Assembly (NCBI RefSeq): GCF_030686865.1
Contig: NZ_JAQYUS010000002.1
Coordinates: 395,591-459,590, forward strand
Reading direction: 5' to 3'
DNA: 64,000 nucleotides
Origin: Kaistella sp. SH40-3
GTDB lineage: Bacteria > Bacteroidota > Bacteroidia > Flavobacteriales > Weeksellaceae
Part shown: in pieces, positions 44,317 through 53,537 of the stretch
Position numbering within the stretch: position 1 is the stretch's first letter
Layout of the letters: each line of letters opens with the position of its first letter
The notes under the pieces: generated by a model
The model's database searches: none
What the model was told of the DNA's origin: nothing
Seen by the model: only the letters and a program-made list of their open reading frames with translations
Position numbers and translations under genes: made by a program

Positions 44317-46131
44317 TTATGCTTTTACATTTTCAGGGATATAAATCCCAATAATTTTGTTCTTAAAATCTGCCAGTTGAATTTCAACCGTTTTCAAATT
44401 GTTTTTGAAAAAAGAAGTTTCTGCAAATAACGTTTCGTAATAATTGATGCCTTCAATCAAATTATTCTTAAAGGTTTTCCATTTTTTAGTTTGAGCATTG
44501 GTGAAACTGTCAGAGAATTCTTCGATTTCATTTTTCAAATAATCAACATACATTTTCAACTCGTTCACGAAAATATTCGGGCGATTGGTTTCGGGCATGA
44601 CATTTTCGTTTCCGTAAATATGTTTTACCATATTGGCAAGAGAAACCTCTTTATCAAAATACGCCAAATTAGGTCCCGGACAAACCACGACTCCTTGTTT
44701 CTCACCTTTAATAGGAATTTCACTTTCCAGATAAGAAGAGTTGACCAATCCGACACAAAGACAAGATTTTTCGGTAATCTTTGCTTTCCTTTTATCGTAT
44801 TCTTTTAAAGTTATTTCCTCTTTTACTTCTTCCAAATCTTTCAGTTGTACCGTTTGATATTTTCTGGAAGCAGTACAGATTCCTTCTGGTGAAAATTCTT
44901 TACTTAGAGCCAGATACTTTTTCGGACACGAACTTCCGGCCCTTTCTTTATTAATTTTTTCCTGTTTGAAAAACTCATTCGTGCTTCCTTTAACCGTATT
45001 GAACGGAATTCCAAGTGGTGAAATATTACTTAAATAGAAATCTTGCTCTTTGGACTTCGATAATAATTCACGGGTTTCTTTATCCACAGACGTCGCTTCA
45101 GGAACCAACAAAAATGGCGAACCCCAACCAATACTGTCTACTTTATAATTCTCCAATAAAAACTCGTGTTCTTCTGCAGTTCCTACTCCACCCTGAACGG
45201 TAATTTTCATGTCTAATGGTTGTGCCGGAACAGGAATTTCCTTTTGTGTTAAAGCATTCACCATTAATTCGTGAGCAGAAGCAACGAGGTCGTTTTTCTT
45301 TTGTTTGAATTCTTCCATGATCGGACCGAGCAATAAACCATCTGTCGCAAAGGCATGACCTCCACAATTCAAACCAGATTCTACGCGGTATTCTGAAACC
45401 CAGAGCCCTTTTTTTGCCAGGAAATTCCCCTGAATCATCGCTGACCGGAAATCACTTACTTTTAAAATAATTTTCTTTTTGAGTTCTCCTTTTTCGTTCG
45501 GAAAAAAATCTGGAAAAGATTCAAAATAACTGTACAATCTTGGATTCATTCCGGCAGAAAGCACAATTGAAGAAGAAAGTTTACTGTTGGCAAATCCTCG
45601 CAAAGAAACGTGAGCGTCATTATACATGACCGGCAATTGCTCACCTTTCACAAAATTATCTTTGTCTACTTTGGTCATGACATTTACGTCAATACTTCCG
45701 GGAGACAGATTGTTTTCTAAAAACTTGCGAACATTTTCAGTAAAGTTTTCTTTTTGTTCCACTAAGTTTTCTAAACCTTTTTTAAGGTCAGATTTATTCG
45801 GAAGCATGTCGATATATTCATTCAATGCTTCTTTGCTTTTGCTTAATTCCTGTTTGAAATTTTCAAATTTCATATTCACCACATCGTGCACCATATCAAG
45901 GTACGCTGTAATTCTTTTGGCGCGGTAATCTTCAATTTTGTTGGAAATCTCGCTATAAGAAAAATTATTTCTCTTATGATAAAGGCTGTTCATTTTCTCA
46001 ATAATCTCATCATCGATAATCGAAATCACGGAGGAGATTCCGTATTGCGCAACACGAATCGGACTGTCGATCGTATACGCCAATCCCATTACCGGAATGT
46101 GAAAGTTATGTGCGGGCTTTTTCTTATTCAT
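44317..46131 (-). CDS. large uncharacterised Cys-rich protein, possibly flavin TIM-barrel
   Basis: A 604-residue protein I do not recognise as a named family. It starts HNFHIPVMGLAYTIDSPIRV with no signal peptide and has a helical region to about residue 150. The central part (about 190-420) includes RVESGLNCGGHAFATDGLLLG, TVQGGVGTAEEHEFL and NYKVDSIGWGSPFLLVPEAT. It resembles the glycine-rich flavin/phosphate loops of nitronate-monooxygenase/FabK-type barrels. Cysteines cluster later (SSCPKK, GICTASRK, SCLCVGL, VVCPGP), so metal binding is possible. The C-terminal 120 residues look helical. It is divergent from hutH. Barrel and cofactor assignments are tentative. Confidence 0.75.
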   Translation of the reverse strand: MNKKKPAHNFHIPVMGLAYTIDSPIRVAQYGISSVISIIDDEIIEKMNSLYHKRNNFSYSEISNKIEDYRAKRITAYLDMVHDVVNMKFENFKQELSKSKEALNEYIDMLPNKSDLKKGLENLVEQKENFTENVRKFLENNLSPGSIDVNVMTKVDKDNFVKGEQLPVMYNDAHVSLRGFANSKLSSSIVLSAGMNPRLYSYFESFPDFFPNEKGELKKKIILKVSDFRSAMIQGNFLAKKGLWVSEYRVESGLNCGGHAFATDGLLLGPIMEEFKQKKNDLVASAHELMVNALTQKEIPVPAQPLDMKITVQGGVGTAEEHEFLLENYKVDSIGWGSPFLLVPEATSVDKETRELLSKSKEQDFYLSNISPLGIPFNTVKGSTNEFFKQEKINKERAGSSCPKKYLALSKEFSPEGICTASRKYQTVQLKDLEEVKEEITLKEYDKRKAKITEKSCLCVGLVNSSYLESEIPIKGEKQGVVVCPGPNLAYFDKEVSLANMVKHIYGNENVMPETNRPNIFVNELKMYVDYLKNEIEEFSDSFTNAQTKKWKTFKNNLIEGINYYETLFAETSFFKNNLKTVEIQLADFKNKIIGIYIPENVKA

Positions 46132-46324
46132 ATTTTTTAAGGGTCTCTTTATTTTAATAGATAATTTTAAATAACCATCAAAATTAGAATTAAATTTTTA
46201 ATTATGTACAGGATAACATTTTTATTAGTGGCTTGAATTTATGACTTTTATCAGTTAATTAAAATAACTTTCAACTATTTTCCTAACTTCTCAAAAAGGT
46301 GTATTTTTAGACAAATTCTTATCA

Positions 46325-47815
46325 ATGAAAATTTACGGCGTAGATACTTTTACAATCAAAGACATCATGGCGATTTTAAAAAATCCCAGCAATGCAAAAC
46401 TGAATAAAGAAGCAAAACAAAAGATTCTGAAATCTCAGAGAAACGTGCAGCAAATCGTTGCGTCCGACCGAACGGTTTATGGAATTAATACGGGTTTCGG
46501 ACCACTTTGCGACGTTAAAATTTCCGAAGAGGAAACTGCTCAACTTCAACATAATTTAATTATTTCTCACGCCGTTGGTGTTGGAAAACCGATTGCTAAA
46601 GACTATTCTCGAGTGATGATGATTGCAAAAATTCATGCTTTATCAAAAGGATTTTCGGGAGTTTCATTGGAAGTGATTGAAAGGTTAATCTTAATGCTGG
46701 AAAAAGATATTATTCCAGTTGTGCCAGAACAAGGTTCTGTAGGTGCTTCCGGAGATTTGGCACCACTGGCTCATTTGGTTTTACCACTTTTAGGGTTAGG
46801 AAAAGTTTGGCAGAACAATGAAATCGTAGAAACTGAAAAAGCCTTAAAAAAACATGGGATAAAACCTTTACAACTCGGACCAAAAGAAGGTTTAGGTTTA
46901 ATTAATGGAACGCAGTTTATTTTAGCACACGCTATTTTAGGTTTAAATAAATTCAAATATTTACTTGACTTGGCCGACTTAACTGCAGCAGTAAGTTTAG
47001 AAGCCTATCGAGGATCAGCAAGTCCATTTAAAAAGGAACTTCATGATATTCGCCCGTTTGATGGCAGCAGAAAAGTAGCCTCAAGAATGCGAAAGTTTCT
47101 AAAGGATTCTGATAATTTAAAAAGTCATGAATTCTGTGATCGCGTTCAAGATCCTTATTCAATGCGATGTGTTCCGCAAGTTCATGGTGCGAGCAGAAAT
47201 GCGTACGAGCATTTAAAACATTTAACAGAAACAGAATTAAATTCTGTGACTGACAATCCGATTGTTTTAAGCGCGGAAGAATCGATTTCCGGCGGAAATT
47301 TTCATGGGCAGTTATTGGCTTTACCTTTAGATTACGCAACTTTAGCAGCAGCAGAACTAGGGAATATTTCTGACAGAAGAAGTTATCTTTTACTTGAAGG
47401 GAAATATGGTTTACCAAGATTATTGACGGAAAGTTCAGGTTTAAATTCCGGCTTTATGATTCCACAATATACTTCTGCGGCGTTGGTTACAGAAAATAAA
47501 ACGTTATGTTTCCCGGCATCGGCAGATTCTATTCCGACGAGTTTGGGACAGGAAGATCATGTTTCGATGGGAAGTATTTCTGGCAGAAAATTCAACCAGG
47601 TTTTAGGAAATTTAGAAAACATTCTTTCCGTAGAACTTATGTTTGGTGCGCAAGGATTAGAATTCCGACGTCCGGCAAAATGTTCTAAATATGTCGAAAA
47701 CGCGTATTCATTAATCCGAACAAAAGTAGCGAAATTAGAGAATGACCGATTGATTGGTGAAGATATGCTGGCGATTGCGGATTTGATCAGAGAGCGAAAA
47801 TTTAAGGTGAATTAA
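46325..47815 (+). CDS. hutH: histidine ammonia-lyase
   Basis: A 496-residue aromatic amino acid lyase. The MIO prosthetic group would form from Ala141-Ser142-Gly143 in GSVGASGDLAPLAH. The selectivity stretch NLIISHAVGVG has the Ser-His typical of histidine or tyrosine lyases rather than phenylalanine lyase. The catalytic tyrosine lies in VYGINTGFGPL, and QDPYSMRCVPQVHGASR is intact. It deaminates histidine to urocanate. No hutU, hutI or formiminoglutamate gene is adjacent, so either the rest of the pathway is elsewhere or the enzyme has another role (tyrosine ammonia-lyases work in flexirubin synthesis). Histidine remains the better guess. Confidence 0.88.
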   Translation: MKIYGVDTFTIKDIMAILKNPSNAKLNKEAKQKILKSQRNVQQIVASDRTVYGINTGFGPLCDVKISEEETAQLQHNLIISHAVGVGKPIAKDYSRVMMIAKIHALSKGFSGVSLEVIERLILMLEKDIIPVVPEQGSVGASGDLAPLAHLVLPLLGLGKVWQNNEIVETEKALKKHGIKPLQLGPKEGLGLINGTQFILAHAILGLNKFKYLLDLADLTAAVSLEAYRGSASPFKKELHDIRPFDGSRKVASRMRKFLKDSDNLKSHEFCDRVQDPYSMRCVPQVHGASRNAYEHLKHLTETELNSVTDNPIVLSAEESISGGNFHGQLLALPLDYATLAAAELGNISDRRSYLLLEGKYGLPRLLTESSGLNSGFMIPQYTSAALVTENKTLCFPASADSIPTSLGQEDHVSMGSISGRKFNQVLGNLENILSVELMFGAQGLEFRRPAKCSKYVENAYSLIRTKVAKLENDRLIGEDMLAIADLIRERKFKVN

Positions 47816-47918
47816 TAAAAAAATTTAGTTATTCCTATTCCTTCTGAAGATAAGTTCTCACAGGAAATTTCCGTATGTTTAGCTTTTAATAAAAGAAAAA
47901 ATTATTTAAAAAGAAAAC

Positions 47919-48485
47919 ATGAAAAAACTGCTCTATTTACTACTCCTAATTCCTATTGGTCTTTTTGCGCAGGAACAAAAGCCTTCTGAAAAATTCTGGA
48001 ACCAATTAGAAACCCATTGTGGAAAAGCCTATGAAGGTGAAATAATATCTGGCGGTAAAGAAGGCGATGGTTTTACCGGAAAAAAACTGGTCATGCACGT
48101 TCGGTCTTGTGAAAAAAATGATATCAGAATTCCATTTTTTGTGGGTGAAGATAAATCCCGAACTTGGGTTTTGCATATGAATGCAGATAAAATTTTAAGA
48201 TTAAAACACGATCACCGCAATCCAGACGGAACTGAAGAAAAATCGACTCAATATGGCGGAACCAGTTCTAATGTTGGTTTAGAAAATTTTCAAATGTTTC
48301 CTGCAGATGCGCACACAGCTCAATTGATTCCAGCCGCGGCAACCAATGTTTGGTGGTTTACAATCGATAAGGAAAGTTTTACTTATAATCTTCGTCGTGT
48401 AGGGAGCGAACGATTGTTTACGGTAAGATTTGATTTGACAAAAGCAATTGAAACTCCAGGCGCACCTTGGGGAACGAAAGAATAA
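47919..48485 (+). CDS. hypothetical secreted protein
   Basis: A 188-residue protein with a signal peptide (1-18, LFAQE). The mature part contains FWNQLETHCGKAYEGEIISG, a run of charged and aromatic residues (LRLKHDHRNPDGTEEK), and ends AIETPGAPWGTKE. Two cysteines (in THCGK and RSCEK) could pair. The family is recurrent in flavobacteria as a hypothetical protein; I cannot assign a function. It is followed by a strong terminator. Confidence 0.85.
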   Translation: MKKLLYLLLLIPIGLFAQEQKPSEKFWNQLETHCGKAYEGEIISGGKEGDGFTGKKLVMHVRSCEKNDIRIPFFVGEDKSRTWVLHMNADKILRLKHDHRNPDGTEEKSTQYGGTSSNVGLENFQMFPADAHTAQLIPAAATNVWWFTIDKESFTYNLRRVGSERLFTVRFDLTKAIETPGAPWGTKE

Positions 48486-48520
48486 ATTTCTCAAAACTAC
48501 CGACAATTAAAAGCCATAAA

Positions 48521-48554
48521 AAAATCCATTTTGTTTGTGCAAAATGGATTTTTT
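48521..48554. terminator. strong bidirectional terminator
   Basis: A perfect 13-bp stem AAAATCCATTTTG/CAAAATGGATTTT (48521-48533 and 48540-48552) with a 6-nt loop, T-rich on both exits. It separates the convergent secreted-protein and dodecin genes. Confidence 0.9.
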
Positions 48555-48567
48555 CAGCAGGAAACTT

Positions 48568-48768
48568 TTAAGATTCAACTCTGAAAGATACTTTACAGAC
48601 GCATCCATAAGTGGAAATTTCCCCATCTTTTACATGACATTTCATGTCTTTTACATAAACGCTATCAATGTTTTTTACCGTTTTAGAAACTTCTTTTACA
48701 GCATTTTTAATAGCATCATCAAAACTAATTTCTGAAGTAGCAATTACTTCAAGTACTTTTACAATCAT
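48568..48768 (-). CDS. dodecin-family flavin-binding protein
   Basis: A 66-residue dodecin starting MIVKVLEVIATSEISFDDAI. The upstream in-frame ATG at 48789 would add seven residues not typical of the family, so the inner start is chosen. Dodecins form dodecameric shells that store riboflavin, FMN or related flavins. The usual stacking tryptophan (SWEDA in archetypes) is Phe here (SFDDA). Two cysteines (YGCVCKV) sit near the C-terminus. It is cytoplasmic and monocistronic. Confidence 0.9.
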   Translation of the reverse strand: MIVKVLEVIATSEISFDDAIKNAVKEVSKTVKNIDSVYVKDMKCHVKDGEISTYGCVCKVSFRVES

Positions 48769-48905
48769 AATATTTGGTTTTAATTTCATTAAAATTAATT
48801 AAATCCTCACGAACAAAAGAGCATTTAACAAACTTTAATACAAGGAGTTAAATAAATAATTTTATTTTTTTGATTCAACACTCATTTACTTCAAAAATAA
48901 TTTTA

Positions 48906-48913
48906 TAGATTTG
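48906..48913 (+). promoter_or_regulatory. -7 promoter element for SAM riboswitch/metY
   Basis: TAGATTTG, a perfect TAnnTTTG match, 33 bp before the first riboswitch helix. Confidence 0.5.
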
Positions 48914-48945
48914 CAGCACTAAAGACGTTCTTTAAAAAATCGCAA

Positions 48946-49048
48946 CTTATTCAGAAAAGTGGAGGGAATTGACCCTTTGAAACTTTGGCAACCTGTTTAG
49001 AAATAAATAAGGTGCAAAATTCAACTCGCCAGCGCGGGAAAGATAAGT
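48946..49048 (+). ncRNA. SAM-I (S-box) riboswitch
   Basis: The aptamer landmarks are in order: 5' P1 strand CTTAT; the kink-turn and core AGTGGAGGGAATTGACCC; TTTGAAACTTTGGCAACCTG; AAGGTGCAAAATTCAACTC; a P4 with CGCCAGCGCGGG; and the 3' P1 strand GATAAG. This matches the S-box consensus that binds S-adenosylmethionine. It lies upstream of metY, as expected for methionine biosynthesis control. Overlapping hairpins 40-85 nt downstream form the expression platform. Confidence 0.93.
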
Positions 49049-49087
49049 CAGATATTAAAATTTAGAAAATAGAAATTCTATATATTA

Positions 49088-49119
49088 AGTTCTTTTGATT
49101 TGTCGAAAGAGCTTTTTTT
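49088..49119 (+). terminator. riboswitch-controlled terminator
   Basis: AGTTCTTTTGA (49088-49098) pairs with TCGAAAGAGCT (49103-49113), 11 bp with two G-U pairs, loop TTTG, followed by seven T. The 3' arm can instead pair perfectly with GCTCTTTCGAC at 49122-49132. This suggests transcription attenuation of metY when SAM is abundant. Confidence 0.75.
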
Positions 49120-49181
49120 ATGCTCTTTCGACCAATATTTTCAAAGGATAAGTTGCCCAAAATTTAAAACAAATAAATTAA

Positions 49182-50480
<1,299 letters not shown>

Positions 50481-50492
50481 TTTTTAAGGTTA

Positions 50493-50526
50493 AAGAAAAA
50501 GAGTGAAAATTTTCACTCTTTTTCTT
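50493..50526. terminator. perfect-palindrome bidirectional terminator
   Basis: A 34-bp perfect palindrome, arm AAGAAAAAGAGTGAAAA, centred at 50509/50510 between the convergent metY and mlaD genes. It exits into T-rich sequence in both directions. Confidence 0.85.
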
Positions 50527-50558
50527 ATTTAATTGATGCTCTCGTCAATGCTTAAAAA

Positions 50559-51545
50559 TCACTTTTTCAAAGCCTCCTTTTCTTTTTGTTTCTCCAGTTT
50601 TCTAAAATAGCCACGGAAGAGGAAATTGTGTTTGAGGGCTTCCATATTTTCATTTAATTTTTCGGCTGCCTGTTTAACACTAACAACGGTAGAGTCTATG
50701 TTTTTAACCAAAACTGGATCGTTTGCAATATGATTTAAAGTTCCCTTTCCAGATTTAATATCCAGCATATAATCATCTAAATTTTTAGTTACCAAATTAA
50801 TCTCTTTGCTGGATTTTTCTAAATTGCTGAACACATTTTTTATTTGATCAGCCGAATTTTTATCACTCAAAAAAACCGCGGCTGCACTTTGGTCATAATT
50901 TATTTTTGAAATAATCGTATTCACTTTACCAATCGCTTCTGAAGTTCCAGTCGCTGTAGTTTTTAATTCTGCTACTGATTGACGAATGTCTTTAATCATT
51001 AAAGTATCATTTAACAATGATCCAATCGTGCCCTGACCATCCAGAATTTTGTTGGTAATCTTTACGAGATCAGAAGTTAATAAAGCAGCATTTTCATTGG
51101 TTTTGCTTAAGGTATCAAGCATTTCGTCTATGCTTATTTTTTTTGAAGTTCGAATGGTATCACCCGATTTTACGATTTTCGCAGTTTCATCTTTTCCAGG
51201 CAAAATATTCACGACCATACTTCCCACCAATCCGTCCGAAGCAATCGAAGCCGTAGCATCCTTTTTAATAAAATGAGAAGTTTCTTCTTCGACTAACATT
51301 TCAACCTTTATTTTTCCTTCTTCAATCATTTCAATATTACTCACCGTGCCAACATCAACACCAGAATAGCGAACATTATTTCCAATCTGCAAACCGTTCA
51401 CATTAGCAAATACCGCATACAGTTTAATGTTATCCGTAAAAAGATGTTGTTTTTTTCCAACCAAATAAAGTGCAGCCACCAGAAGAATGGTTCCAACTAA
51501 AACGAAAATACCCACCTTTATTTTTTCTGAATTATATTTTCCCAT
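50559..51545 (-). CDS. mlaD: MlaD-family (MCE) lipid transport protein
   Basis: A 328-residue protein starting at an ATG at 51545; a longer frame back to 51635 overlaps the ATPase gene and is not credible. One transmembrane helix (about 11-30, IKVGIFVLVGTILLVAALYL) precedes an MCE domain (about 38-115) with NGLQIGNNVRYSGVDVGTV. The long C-terminal helical region resembles proteins that form a periplasmic tunnel. MlaD binds phospholipids between membranes. Gene order mlaE-mlaF-mlaD with 4-bp or smaller gaps shows an operon. Confidence 0.92.
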   Translation of the reverse strand: MGKYNSEKIKVGIFVLVGTILLVAALYLVGKKQHLFTDNIKLYAVFANVNGLQIGNNVRYSGVDVGTVSNIEMIEEGKIKVEMLVEEETSHFIKKDATASIASDGLVGSMVVNILPGKDETAKIVKSGDTIRTSKKISIDEMLDTLSKTNENAALLTSDLVKITNKILDGQGTIGSLLNDTLMIKDIRQSVAELKTTATGTSEAIGKVNTIISKINYDQSAAAVFLSDKNSADQIKNVFSNLEKSSKEINLVTKNLDDYMLDIKSGKGTLNHIANDPVLVKNIDSTVVSVKQAAEKLNENMEALKHNFLFRGYFRKLEKQKEKEALKK

Positions 51546-51549
51546 ACTT

Positions 51550-52302
51550 TCAATTTTTAAAAAATGCCTGAACTTGTGGATCTTCGGAATTAGAAAGTTC
51601 TTCAAAAGTTCCTTCGGCATAATTAATACCATCAACCAACAAAATCATACGGTTAGAAATTACTCTGGCACAATCCACATCATGCGTAATAATTATGGAT
51701 GAAGTCTGATATTTTACCTGAATATTTCTCAATAATTGAATAATCTCTTTTGCCGTAATTGGATCCAAACCTGTCGTCGGTTCATCGTACATCATAATGC
51801 TGGGTTTCAAAATCAAGGCTCTCGCCAGCGCAACTCTACGTTGCATACCACCGGAAAGTTCTGCCGGCATTAAGTCAATTGCATGTTCCAAACCAACATT
51901 TTGCAACGCTTCCCTTACCAAAACTTCTGTTCCCGTGAAATTCTTAATTTTATCTTTATGCCGTCTTAACGGAAACTCCAGGTTTTCACGCACCGTCATG
52001 GAATCATACAACGCACTTCCTTGAAAAAGAAAACCAATTTCTGTACGAAGCAAATCCAATTCTTTGTGTCCTATTGTAATAATATCTTCGCCTTTAATCG
52101 AAATACTGCCACTATCAGGTTGAATCAAACCAACCAAACATCTTACCATGACGGATTTCCCAGAACCAGATTTTCCCATGACGACCAGATTTTCACCTTC
52201 ATATAATTTAAGATTAAAACCTTTCAATACATGATTATCACCAAAACTTTTAGTCAGGTTTTTCAGTTCTAAAACTACTTTTTTGTGATCCTGGTTATTC
52301 AT
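51550..52302 (-). CDS. mlaF: MlaF-type ABC transporter ATPase
   Basis: A 250-residue ABC ATPase. Walker A is GKSGSGKS (about 38-45), the Q-loop FLFQGSALYD, the signature LSGGMQRRVALARAL, Walker B IMMYDEP and the H-loop IITHDVD. The segment FLFQGSALYDSMTVRENLEF is typical of Mla/TrgD ATPases. It powers retrograde or anterograde phospholipid transport with MlaE. Its start abuts the mlaE stop codon, and mlaD starts 4 bp after its own stop. Confidence 0.94.
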   Translation of the reverse strand: MNNQDHKKVVLELKNLTKSFGDNHVLKGFNLKLYEGENLVVMGKSGSGKSVMVRCLVGLIQPDSGSISIKGEDIITIGHKELDLLRTEIGFLFQGSALYDSMTVRENLEFPLRRHKDKIKNFTGTEVLVREALQNVGLEHAIDLMPAELSGGMQRRVALARALILKPSIMMYDEPTTGLDPITAKEIIQLLRNIQVKYQTSSIIITHDVDCARVISNRMILLVDGINYAEGTFEELSNSEDPQVQAFFKN

Positions 52303-53085
52303 CTAAATTTCAAAAATTATATCGGTTACAAATACCGCAATAAAATCAATTACAAACAGCAACATCGAGGTATAAACCACCGCCGAATTCGAGGCTTCAC
52401 CAACTCCCACCGTTCCATTCGAACAGTTATACCCTTTATAACATCCAATTAATCCAATAGCAAAACCAAAGAAAAATGACTTGATAAAAGCAGGCAGAAT
52501 ATCGCTAAAACTCAACGCCCCAAAAACTTTATTGAAGTAGAGCACAAAAGAAACATCGCCCTTCAAATTCTCGACGATCGCGGATCCGAAAAGCGAAATC
52601 GCATCTCCCATAATAATCAATAACGGCAACATAAAAGTTGTTGCAAGAATACGGGTCACTACCAAATACTTAAAAGGATTGGTCCCCGAAACCTCCATGG
52701 CATCAATCTGTTCTGTCACGCGCATAGAACCGAGTTCAGCTCCAATTCCAGACCCAATTCTGCCGGCACAAATCAAGGCAATAATTACAGGACCAATTTC
52801 CCGCACGATAGAAATACTAACCATAGAAGGCATCCAGGAAGTAGCGCCAAACTGTTCTAGCGTCGGCCGAGATTGCAATGTAAAAACCAATCCTAAAATA
52901 AATCCCGTAACACCAACCAGCAATAAAGAACGGTTTCCCATGTTGTAACACTGTCGCAACAGTTCCTTAAACTCAAAAGGAGCAGTAAAAACTTCCCGAA
53001 AAAATCGACCGGCAAATAACGTAATATCGCCAATTTCATTAAAGAAAGATTTTAAAGAATGCAATATTGAAGTTAAGTTGAACAT
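52303..53085 (-). CDS. mlaE: MlaE-type ABC transporter permease
   Basis: A 260-residue inner-membrane permease of the MlaE family: LLVGVTGFILGLVFTLQSRP, then VREIGPVIIALICAGRIGSG with the conserved GAELGSMRVTEQIDAMEVSG segment. Several membrane helices follow to the C-terminus. It is the first gene of the mlaEFD-like operon. No MlaA, MlaB or MlaC gene is adjacent, which is common for the shorter Bacteroidota operon. A near-consensus -7 (7 of 8) lies immediately upstream. Confidence 0.93.
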   Translation of the reverse strand: MFNLTSILHSLKSFFNEIGDITLFAGRFFREVFTAPFEFKELLRQCYNMGNRSLLLVGVTGFILGLVFTLQSRPTLEQFGATSWMPSMVSISIVREIGPVIIALICAGRIGSGIGAELGSMRVTEQIDAMEVSGTNPFKYLVVTRILATTFMLPLLIIMGDAISLFGSAIVENLKGDVSFVLYFNKVFGALSFSDILPAFIKSFFFGFAIGLIGCYKGYNCSNGTVGVGEASNSAVVYTSMLLFVIDFIAVFVTDIIFEI

Positions 53086-53143
53086 ACAAAAATGTATAAG
53101 TAAATATAGTTATAATTCGGCAAAATAGTATCGTACAAAATAA

Positions 53144-53265
53144 CGGGAGCACTACATTTTCGCTTCTTACAAAACCCGTCCCGCTGTACACTATATCCCC
53201 TCACCGCTGTCGCGGATTCGGGGGATGCCGTTTCCATCGGGGCTAGAACTTCATTCAGTTCATAT
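53144..53265. repeat. dispersed intergenic repeat B, copy 1
   Basis: It shares with 63391-63535 the words TTTCGCTTCTTACAAAACCC, the following GTCC(C/G)GCTGT and GGATGCCG...CCATC-GGGCTA. Between the arms is a variable hairpin; here it is CCCC..CGC..GCG..GGGG. It lies upstream of mlaE and PIG-L in a 450-bp divergent gap that otherwise shows only AT-rich sequence. Confidence 0.7.
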
Positions 53266-53537
53266 TTGAAAAGGATTTTATCAACCATTTACGAACTTTG
53301 GAAGGATAAAAGATTGTATTCATAAAAATTTACAAAGAAAGAATAATAGTAAAATCTTAATTTCATAATGCTTTTCAAACTTTGGATCCAATTATTACAC
53401 TTAAACTTTTACATCTTTTGAGGTTATAAAAAATGTAGTACTTGTTTATATTTTCATAGTAGAACAATTAAAAATATGGGCAGAAAGCTTTCCTCCATTA
53501 TCAAATAATTTTCGAATAACTTTTTTATCTTTAGCCA

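Noticed and set aside
51546..51635. 30-residue N-terminal extension of MlaD
   Set aside because: It overlaps mlaF and precedes the natural ATG located 4 bp after the mlaF stop, next to the transmembrane helix.
53073..53288. 71-residue minus-strand ORF with Cys/Lys-rich middle
   Set aside because: It lies almost wholly inside dispersed repeat B, whose second copy does not keep the frame; no start context or homology is visible.
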